Origin: an uncultured Clostridia bacterium
GTDB lineage: Bacteria; Bacillota; Clostridia; Christensenellales; CAG-314
NCBI GenBank assembly: GCA_937915515.1
Contig: CALGIK010000228.1
Span: forward strand, 1 to 14,130
Direction of reading: 5' to 3'
DNA: 14,130 nt
A program made the translations under genes and the position numbers. Numbering within the stretch: position 1 is the first letter of the stretch; every line of letters begins with the position of its first letter. Positions 7,390 to 14,130 of the stretch are shown piece by piece. Under the pieces are notes generated by a model that made no database searches, had not been told where the DNA came from, and saw only the letters and a program-made list of their open reading frames with translations.

Positions 7390-8802
7390 TTAACGCTCAA
7401 GACGTGTTTTTTCGGCGTTAACAGGTATTTGCGTACAATAACAACCATCAAAACAACCCGTACAAAATCCTTCATTTGGCGTACCGTCAGGTAAACTTGT
7501 CACCGAATTTAAATCCAAATAACCTAAACTATCCACGCCGATTATATCGGCTATTTCTTTTACACTGTGCTGGCAAGCAATAAGGTTTTTTTGACTGTCT
7601 ATGTCCGTACCGTAATAACAAGCATGTTTAAAGGGCGGCGAAGAAATTCGTAAATGCACCTCTGTCGCGCCTGCTTCTCTTAAAAGCTTAACAACGGGTG
7701 CGCTTGTAGTACCCCTTACTATACTGTCGTCCACCATTACTACTCTTTTTCCTTTAACAGCTTCGCTTACGGCGTTAAGCTTAATTTTAACCATTGTTTC
7801 ACGCGCGGTTTGTTTTGGCGCAATAAAGGTGCGCCCTATATACTTGTTTTTAATAATACCTATGCCGTAAGGGATGCCCGAAGCTCGGCTGTACCCGATT
7901 GCCGCATCAATACCGCTGTCAGGCACACCTATAACAATATCCGCTTTTACGGGATGCTGTTTTGCCAAAAATTCACCGGCTCTGACCCGTGCGCCGTGCA
8001 CGCTGTGTCCTTCGATGACACTGTCAGGACGTGCAAAATAAATATATTCAAATATACAAAGCTGCCGACGCTCCTTGTCAACGTGGTCGGTTATGCTCTG
8101 TACGCCTTGTTCGTTAAAAATGATTATCTCTCCGGGTTTTACGTCCCGTATAAAAGAAGCTCCCACAGCGTCAAGCGCACAGCTTTCGCTTGCCACAATA
8201 TAAATTCCCTCTTTGGTCATTCCAAAACACAAAGGTCTAAAACCGTTTGGGTCCCGTACTGCCAAAAGTTTTGTTTTTGTCATAAGCACCAGGCTGTATG
8301 CGCCTTTTAATTTATCCATAGATAAACTTACGGCTTGCTCAATTGTGGGACTGTTTATGCGCTCTTTTGTAATAATGTAGCTTATTACCTCAGTATCCGT
8401 TGACGTGTGAAAAATACTGCCGTTTAATTCCAGCTCTTTACGCAGTTCCGACGAATTGACTAAATTTCCGTTATGCGCTAATGCCATGCGCCCTTTAATA
8501 TGGTTTACGGTGATAGGCTGGCAGTTTTGTCTGCCGCTGCTGCCTGTAGTACCGTAACGCACATGTCCGACAGCTATATTGCCGCTGCCCAAAGCTTCTA
8601 AAACAGAAGGCGAAAACACATCGTTAACTATGCCGTTGTCTTTATGCTCTTTAAATTGTCCGTTATCGTTGACAACAATACCGCAGGACTCCTGTCCTCG
8701 GTGCTGCAGCGCAAACAAACCTAAATATGCGGTAGCTGATAGGTTGGCATTTTTATTAGAATATGCGCCTAAAACGCCGCATTCTTCGTGAATTTCGCTC
8801 AT
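7390..8802 (-). CDS. purF: Amidophosphoribosyltransferase, Fe-S cluster type
   Basis: Commits PRPP to purine synthesis by transferring ammonia from glutamine to give phosphoribosylamine; usually feedback-inhibited by nucleotides. Two ATGs are adjacent (8805 and 8802). The second is chosen because AGAGG is five bases from it but only two from the first. Residue numbers here count from the first Met. The N-terminus has a short propeptide ending before Cys9 (HEECGV), the expected glutaminase nucleophile of a class II amidotransferase. The PRPP loop VVMVDDSIVRGTT is at 355-367. Cys250, Cys396, Cys448 and Cys451 match the four ligands of the 4Fe-4S cluster in the Bacillus-type enzyme. Two further cysteines (455, 457) follow in the tail. 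Length, 470-471 residues, is typical. It lies downstream of purC by about 20 bases. Confidence 0.96.
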   Translation of the reverse strand: MSEIHEECGVLGAYSNKNANLSATAYLGLFALQHRGQESCGIVVNDNGQFKEHKDNGIVNDVFSPSVLEALGSGNIAVGHVRYGTTGSSGRQNCQPITVNHIKGRMALAHNGNLVNSSELRKELELNGSIFHTSTDTEVISYIITKERINSPTIEQAVSLSMDKLKGAYSLVLMTKTKLLAVRDPNGFRPLCFGMTKEGIYIVASESCALDAVGASFIRDVKPGEIIIFNEQGVQSITDHVDKERRQLCIFEYIYFARPDSVIEGHSVHGARVRAGEFLAKQHPVKADIVIGVPDSGIDAAIGYSRASGIPYGIGIIKNKYIGRTFIAPKQTARETMVKIKLNAVSEAVKGKRVVMVDDSIVRGTTSAPVVKLLREAGATEVHLRISSPPFKHACYYGTDIDSQKNLIACQHSVKEIADIIGVDSLGYLDLNSVTSLPDGTPNEGFCTGCFDGCYCTQIPVNAEKTRLER

Positions 8803-8807
8803 CATGA

Positions 8808-8812
8808 CCTCT
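8808..8812 (-). promoter_or_regulatory. Ribosome binding site deciding between two adjacent purF ATGs
   Basis: AGAGG on the minus strand is two bases from the ATG at 8805 and five bases from the ATG at 8802. The second spacing is the workable one, so the protein probably starts MSEIHEECG. Confidence 0.55.
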
Positions 8813-8825
8813 GTATTTATTACTT

Positions 8826-9536
8826 TTATTGCCCCAAAAGACGTTTTAAAATTTCATGGTATGCATCTTCAACTCCGCCTAAATCACGGCGGAAACGGTC
8901 TTTATCTAATTTTTCGTTTGTTGTGCTGTCCCAGAAGCGGCAAGTATCGGGTGAGATTTCATCAGCTAAAATTACCGTGCCGTCATCTAACTTTCCAAAT
9001 TCTAATTTAAAATCAATAAGCGTTATGTTGCTTTTCGAAAGATAATCAGTCAAAATATCATTTATTTTTAAGCTGTACTGCGCTATCAGCTTCATTTCCT
9101 CTTTTGTAGCCCATTTTAAAGCCGCAATATGGTATTCGTTTACCATGGGGTCGCCCAGTTCGTCATTTTTATAGCAATACTCCAACACGGTCGAAAAAAG
9201 TTTTGTACCTTCGGGTACTCCTACACGCTTAGCTAAACTGCCTGCGGCAATGTTACGCACTATTACTTCCAACGGTATTATTTTTACTCGTTTTACGGCA
9301 GTTTCACGCGCGTTAAGCTCTTTGACAAAATGAGTGGGAATTGCGTTTTTTTCGAGCAGCTGCATTAAAAAATTTGTGACACGATTGTTTATCTCGCCTT
9401 TGCCCATTATCGTGCCCTTTTTTAGTCCGTTAAACGCCGTAGCGTCATCTTTGTAACTTACAATATAAATATCGGGGTTGTCGCTCTGGTATACTTTTTT
9501 GGCTTTTCCCTCATAAAGCAGGTTTGTTTTTTGCAT
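8826..9536 (-). CDS. purC: SAICAR synthetase (phosphoribosylaminoimidazole-succinocarboxamide synthase)
   Basis: Couples CAIR with aspartate using ATP to form SAICAR, the substrate of PurB. The protein is 236 residues, the usual bacterial size. It has [11 protein letters not shown] (6-16, ATP-binding strand), [14 protein letters not shown] (87-100, substrate-binding signature), DFKLEFG (175-181) and [14 protein letters not shown] (190-203, metal and ATP site). An AAGGAG ribosome site lies five bases before the ATG at 9534-9536. It lies 22 bases after purE and 20-23 bases before purF, as the second gene of the operon. Confidence 0.97.
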   Translation of the reverse strand: MQKTNLLYEGKAKKVYQSDNPDIYIVSYKDDATAFNGLKKGTIMGKGEINNRVTNFLMQLLEKNAIPTHFVKELNARETAVKRVKIIPLEVIVRNIAAGSLAKRVGVPEGTKLFSTVLEYCYKNDELGDPMVNEYHIAALKWATKEEMKLIAQYSLKINDILTDYLSKSNITLIDFKLEFGKLDDGTVILADEISPDTCRFWDSTTNEKLDKDRFRRDLGGVEDAYHEILKRLLGQ

Positions 9537-9558
9537 AAAAACTCCTTATAATTCTCAT

Positions 9559-10047
9559 TTATTTTTTTGTATTAAACTCTTTATCTTTAAGTAAAACGTT
9601 TTCCGCCGCCGTCTGCTTATACGCCGACAGTTTTTGAGATAAACCTTCATCACTGATCGCCAAAATTTGAATTGCCAAAAATGCTGCATTTTCGGCACCG
9701 TCGATTGCAACGGTTGCCACGGGTACTCCTGAAGGCATCTGCACCGTGGACAACAGTGCATCCAAACCGTCTAATGCGCTTGATTTAATGGGGATACCGA
9801 CAACAGGCAGCGTCGTGTTGGCAGCCACCGCTCCCGCTAAATGAGCCGCTTTGCCGGCAGCGGCAATTATTACGCCAAAACCGTTGTTTTTAGCGTTTAA
9901 TGCAAAATTACGTACGGCTTCGGGCGTACGATGAGCCGAATATATGTGAGTTTCCACAACAACGCCAAAACGGCTTATTGTCTCAATGGCTTTGCTAACA
10001 ACGGCTAAATCGCTGTCGCTGCCCATTATTATGCCTACTTTTTTCAT
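9559..10047 (-). CDS. purE: 5-(carboxyamino)imidazole ribonucleotide mutase, class I-like
   Basis: Forms CAIR, the substrate of PurC. Class I enzymes rearrange N5-CAIR made by PurK, whereas class II enzymes carboxylate AIR directly. The 162-residue protein has GSDSD (9-13), SAHRTPE (37-43), AGKAAHLAG (64-72) and [16 protein letters not shown] (90-105). The AAHL-containing loop marks the class I lineage; the animal and Treponema class II loop is AGRSNGL. In place of the frequent GGAAHLPG, this protein has GKAAHLAG. No purK is found in the window. It is the first gene of the operon: its ATG at 10045-10047 follows an AGAGG ribosome site and lies 22 bases after the U-run of the leader terminator, so it is directly exposed to riboswitch control. 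Confidence 0.95.
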   Translation of the reverse strand: MKKVGIIMGSDSDLAVVSKAIETISRFGVVVETHIYSAHRTPEAVRNFALNAKNNGFGVIIAAAGKAAHLAGAVAANTTLPVVGIPIKSSALDGLDALLSTVQMPSGVPVATVAIDGAENAAFLAIQILAISDEGLSQKLSAYKQTAAENVLLKDKEFNTKK

Positions 10048-10069
10048 AATTACCTCTATTACCTAAACT

Positions 10070-10106
10070 AAAAAAGGACAGTATTGTGGCTTACACAAGA
10101 CTGCCC
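10070..10106 (-). terminator. Intrinsic terminator of the riboswitch expression platform
   Basis: On the minus strand GGGCAGU (10106-10100) pairs with ACUGUCC (10082-10076), including one G-U pair. Above it UUGUG pairs with CACAA around a small loop, and a run of six U follows (10075-10070). The 5' arm of the hairpin reuses the GGGCA at the 3' end of the ZTP aptamer. Aptamer and terminator therefore cannot both form. It sits between the promoter and purE. Confidence 0.88.
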
Positions 10107-10178
10107 AGACGGACGGCACATAAAATTTTTTGCTCCCTTGCGGTAAAATCCGCTGTTTCCGTCAGTTGCAAAAAACCT
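10100..10178 (-). ncRNA. ZTP/ZMP riboswitch aptamer (pfl motif) controlling the purine operon
   Basis: Senses AICAR ribotide (ZMP/ZTP), which accumulates when 10-formyl-tetrahydrofolate is short. Elements read on the minus strand: P1 pairs UUUUUUGC (10175-10168) with GCAAAAAA (10133-10126), eight perfect pairs. The conserved ACUGACGG is at 10166-10159. P2 pairs GCGG (10153-10150) with CCGC (10143-10140), followed by the conserved GGGAG (10137-10133). P3 pairs UGCC (10118-10115) with GGCA (10105-10102), and its loop holds CCGUC. The pseudoknot joins GACGG (10163-10159) to CCGUC (10112-10108). The family consensus as I recall it is ACUGGCGG and CCGCCUGGGC. Here both sides differ by one base and still pair, which is a compensatory change. 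The 3' GGGCA overlaps the terminator, predicting an ON switch. The operon it precedes makes and consumes ZMP. Confidence 0.92.
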
Positions 10179-10192
10179 TTCACCTTAATCTA

Positions 10193-10222
10193 ATTATACA
10201 CAAAAAAGCTATTTTTTGTCAA
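10193..10222 (-). promoter_or_regulatory. Sigma-A type promoter of the purine operon
   Basis: On the minus strand TTGACA (10222-10217) and TATAAT (10198-10193) both match the consensus perfectly, with an 18-base spacer. Transcription should start near 10185, about seven bases before the riboswitch P1 stem, giving a leader of about 140 bases ahead of purE. No PurR-type box (CGAAC-containing) was recognised around it, so control probably rests mainly on the riboswitch. Confidence 0.9.
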
Positions 10223-10263
10223 GCAAGGTGAACGGGCATTTTTTTGTTTTTGATAATTTTTAT

Positions 10264-10301
10264 ATTAATAAGGACGGAAAAAATCCGTCCTAAGTATTAA
10301 T
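10264..10301 (-). terminator. Hairpin overlapping the gyrA stop, possible terminator
   Basis: A strong inverted repeat has AGGACGGA (10271-10278) and TCCGTCCT (10284-10291) around a five-base loop. It is extended by ATTAATA (10264-10270) against TATTAAT (10295-10301) with a three-base bulge. The outer arm includes the gyrA TAA. On the minus strand the inner stem is followed by UAUUAAUAU, not a clean U-run, so it is a weak intrinsic terminator at best. It may instead protect the 3' end of the gyrBA message. Bases 10223-10263, between it and the purine promoter, are A/T-rich with nothing else recognised. Confidence 0.5.
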
Positions 10302-12783
10302 TATCTTCTATCTCCTCAGCATCGGCAGGCGTGTTTGCTAAACATACTACTTTTGCTTCGCCTGTCTTAAACTTCATAATGCGAACTCCCTGCGTATCCC
10401 TGCCTATCTTACTTATTTCCTTTGCGGCAACCCTAATCACGATACCGTTGTCCGAAATCAACATTAAATCGTCCTCCGGATCAACAAGCTTTAAGTTAAT
10501 AAGCCTTCCTGTTTTTTCGTTGAATACACCGGCTTTTATACCCTTTCCCGCTCTCGATTGCAAACGGTAATCAATAATGTCCGAACGCTTTCCATAGCCG
10601 TTTTCGCTGACGGTAATAACTTCTAAACCGTTTTTAACCACCGCCATGTCGACGATATAATCATCCTCGCTTATCTTCATGCTGCGCACGCCTTGAGCTT
10701 CTCTGCCCATAGCACGCACATCTTCTTCCGAAAACCTTATGCATTTGCCTTCGCTGCTGGCAATAATAATTTCGTCATAACCTGTCGTTTGGCTCACCCC
10801 GACCAATTCGTCATCCTCGGTCAATGTAATAGCTATCTTGCCTACTTTACGAATGCTCTCAAACTCTTTTAAATTGGTTTTTTTAACCAGTCCGCGCTTT
10901 GTCGCCATAAACAAATATCCGCGTGCATTTTCAGGCAAAGGTATAACCGCCGTTACCTTTTCGTCCTCAGTCAACTGCAATAGATTAATTATTGCTCTGC
11001 CCCTTGCTGTTTTTAACGCCTCGGGAATATCAAAACCTTTTGTGCAGTAAACTTTTCCCTTATTTGTAAAATAAAGTATGTCGTCATGCGTATTGCTGAT
11101 AAACATATTTTCGACAAAGTCTTCTTCCTTAGGCTTATGTCCCGTAACGCCTCTGCCGCCCCGTTTTTGCGTTTTATATTCCGTCACCGGCAAGCGTTTG
11201 ACGTAACCGAAGTGCGTAAGAGAAATAACAACGTCTTCCTTTTCGATTAAATCGGCGATAGCGATATCTCCGTCATAATCGTACGAAATCTGCGTGCGGC
11301 GCGGTTCGGAATATTTTTCCTTAATTTCCGTCATTTCTGTCTTAATAATATCGCATACTTTGGCGGGACTGTTGATAATGCTCTTATACTCCTGTATTTT
11401 AGCTTCCAAATCAGTCAGTTCGGCATGCAAACTTTCTACCTCGAGGCTTGTTAAACGCGAGAGACGCATATCAAGTATAGCGGCAGCCTGTTTGTCGGAC
11501 AAAAAGAATGTGCTGATAAGTTTTTCGGCAGCCTCTACCCTGTCGGCTGATTTTTTTATAATTTCTACAACTCTGTCAATGTTGTCTTGAGCGACAACCA
11601 AACCGCTTACTATATGATGGCGCTCCTGAGCCTTTTCCAAATCAAAACGTGTACGGCGCAAAATAACTTCCTTTTGATGGGAGATATAATGCGAAAAAAT
11701 TTCTTTAATCCCCATTATATGAGGTTCGCCATTGGCTAAAGCCAAAAGAATTATTCCGTAACTTGTTTGAAGCTGCGTCTGTTTAAAGAGCGCATTTAAA
11801 ACTACCTGCGCACTGATATCTTTTTTGATTTCGATAACAATTCGCATTCCGTGACGATCGCTTTCCTCGCTTATGTCGGCTATACCTTCAATCTTTTTGT
11901 CCTTAACCAAATTTGCCATTGTTTTAATCAGATTGGCTTTATTTACCTGATAAGGAAGTTCCGTTATAATAATGCGGCTGCGGCCGTTGTTAGTTTCCTC
12001 AATATCGGTTTTAGCACGAATAATAACGCCGCCCCTGCCGGTTTTATAGGCAAGTTTAACAGCGCTCATGCCCATTAACACTCCGCCGGTGGGGAAATCA
12101 GGCGCAGGCAAATATAGCATCAGTTCGTCAAGAGTAATATCAGGGTTAATTAATTGCGCCAGACACGCATCGATTACTTCGCCTAAATTATGCGGAGGAA
12201 TATTAGTAGCCATACCTACAGCTATACCGTCGGCGCCGTTTACTAAAATATTGGGGTATCTTGCCGGCAGCACTACGGGCTGTTTTAACGTGTCGTCAAA
12301 GTTAGGGACAAAATCTACCGTTTCCTTATCGATTTCCCGCAACAATTCTCCGGCAATTTTGCTTAACCTTGCTTCCGTATACCTTTGAGCTGCGGGCGGG
12401 TCTCCGTCCACACTGCCAAAGTTACCCTGTCCGTCAACAAGCGGACAGCGTATCGTAAAGTCTTGCGCTAATCTTACCAAAGCGTCATATACCGCGCTGT
12501 CGCCGTGGGGATGGTATTTGCCTAATACTTCACCTACGATACGCGCACATTTTTTTGTCGGCTTGTCGTAAGTGTTGCCCATATCGTTCATGGCAAACAA
12601 AATGCGGCGGTGCACCGGCTTAAGTCCGTCACGCACATCTGGGATTGCACGGCTGACGTTAACCGCCATTGCGTAGGCAATAAAAGATTTTTTTACTTCG
12701 TCAACTATCTTTATATCTTTATTTTTAGCGTTGTCCAACGCTTTTTGATAAGCTAAATTCTCCGGTTTTTCCTGCTTAGCCAT
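10297..12783 (-). CDS. gyrA: DNA gyrase subunit A
   Basis: The breakage-reunion subunit of gyrase, which introduces negative supercoils together with GyrB. The 828-residue protein has the catalytic tyrosine at 135 in [10 protein letters not shown]. The quinolone region [12 protein letters not shown] (89-100) carries Ser96 and Asp100, the equivalents of E. coli Ser83 and Asp87, so it appears quinolone-sensitive there. The long coiled-coil and tower region covers roughly 370-490. A C-terminal beta-pinwheel begins near 500 with a GyrA box, QKRGGRG (539-545). That box distinguishes it from ParC. The C-terminus is acidic, DAEEIEDN. The ATG at 12781-12783 lies 11 bases after gyrB. Its AAGGAGG ribosome site (12790-12796) overlaps the gyrB stop, indicating co-expression. 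Confidence 0.97.
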   Translation of the reverse strand: MAKQEKPENLAYQKALDNAKNKDIKIVDEVKKSFIAYAMAVNVSRAIPDVRDGLKPVHRRILFAMNDMGNTYDKPTKKCARIVGEVLGKYHPHGDSAVYDALVRLAQDFTIRCPLVDGQGNFGSVDGDPPAAQRYTEARLSKIAGELLREIDKETVDFVPNFDDTLKQPVVLPARYPNILVNGADGIAVGMATNIPPHNLGEVIDACLAQLINPDITLDELMLYLPAPDFPTGGVLMGMSAVKLAYKTGRGGVIIRAKTDIEETNNGRSRIIITELPYQVNKANLIKTMANLVKDKKIEGIADISEESDRHGMRIVIEIKKDISAQVVLNALFKQTQLQTSYGIILLALANGEPHIMGIKEIFSHYISHQKEVILRRTRFDLEKAQERHHIVSGLVVAQDNIDRVVEIIKKSADRVEAAEKLISTFFLSDKQAAAILDMRLSRLTSLEVESLHAELTDLEAKIQEYKSIINSPAKVCDIIKTEMTEIKEKYSEPRRTQISYDYDGDIAIADLIEKEDVVISLTHFGYVKRLPVTEYKTQKRGGRGVTGHKPKEEDFVENMFISNTHDDILYFTNKGKVYCTKGFDIPEALKTARGRAIINLLQLTEDEKVTAVIPLPENARGYLFMATKRGLVKKTNLKEFESIRKVGKIAITLTEDDELVGVSQTTGYDEIIIASSEGKCIRFSEEDVRAMGREAQGVRSMKISEDDYIVDMAVVKNGLEVITVSENGYGKRSDIIDYRLQSRAGKGIKAGVFNEKTGRLINLKLVDPEDDLMLISDNGIVIRVAAKEISKIGRDTQGVRIMKFKTGEAKVVCLANTPADAEEIEDN

Positions 12784-12794
12784 TTAATCCCTCC

Positions 12795-14130
<1,336 letters not shown>

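Noticed and set aside
7810..8310. A 166-codon plus-strand open frame opposite purF
   Set aside because: It lies wholly inside the well-supported purF on the other strand, has no recognisable domain and no ribosome site. The many other plus-strand open frames across the window are explained the same way.
10048..10260. Guanine/adenine riboswitch or a PurR operator in the purE leader
   Set aside because: The purine-aptamer three-way junction and its conserved loops are absent, and no CGAAC-centred PurR box pair was found. The ZTP elements explain the leader fully. GAACG near 10230 is not a PurR box.

Overview
The window comes from a low-to-mid G+C bacterium, most likely an anaerobic Clostridia-type Firmicute. 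This rests on sequence style: strong AAGGAG-type ribosome sites, a TTGACA/TATAAT promoter, a single-chain PurL, an Fe-S-cluster PurF and a stand-alone PurO-type IMP cyclohydrolase. No rRNA or other taxonomic marker is present, so nothing finer is claimed. All twelve supported genes lie on the minus strand, so transcription runs from the right end of the window to the left.

Right part (about 10.3-14.1 kb): the 3' portion of gyrB, then gyrA 11 bases later. Together they encode the two subunits of DNA gyrase. A hairpin overlaps the gyrA stop codon.

Middle (10048-10296): a regulatory spacer with a consensus sigma-A promoter (-35 at 10217-10222, -10 at 10193-10198). It is followed by a ZTP (pfl-type) riboswitch aptamer at about 10100-10178. 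The 3' end of the aptamer is shared with an intrinsic terminator (10070-10106). This is the layout of a genetic ON switch: bound ZMP/ZTP should keep the terminator from forming.

Left part (1-10047): a ten-gene purine operon, purE-purC-purF-purM-purN-purO-purB-purH-purD-purL, with gaps of at most about 80 bases and one 7-base overlap. It covers nearly every step from PRPP to IMP, plus adenylosuccinate lyase. PurF makes phosphoribosylamine, PurD GAR, PurN FGAR, PurL FGAM, PurM AIR, PurE CAIR, PurC SAICAR, PurB AICAR (ZMP), PurH FAICAR and PurO IMP. Only purL is cut by the window edge. The usual bifunctional PurH is replaced by two separate proteins: an AICAR transformylase lacking the cyclohydrolase domain, and a PurO-family cyclohydrolase. 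No purK is present although PurE looks like class I.

The main points of interest are the riboswitch with an apparent compensatory change in its pseudoknot, the split PurH/PurO arrangement, the PurB that resembles animal adenylosuccinate lyase, and the regulatory logic of an operon switched on by one of its own intermediates. Each element belongs to a known family. I see no mobile element, CRISPR array, tRNA or wholly unknown gene here.
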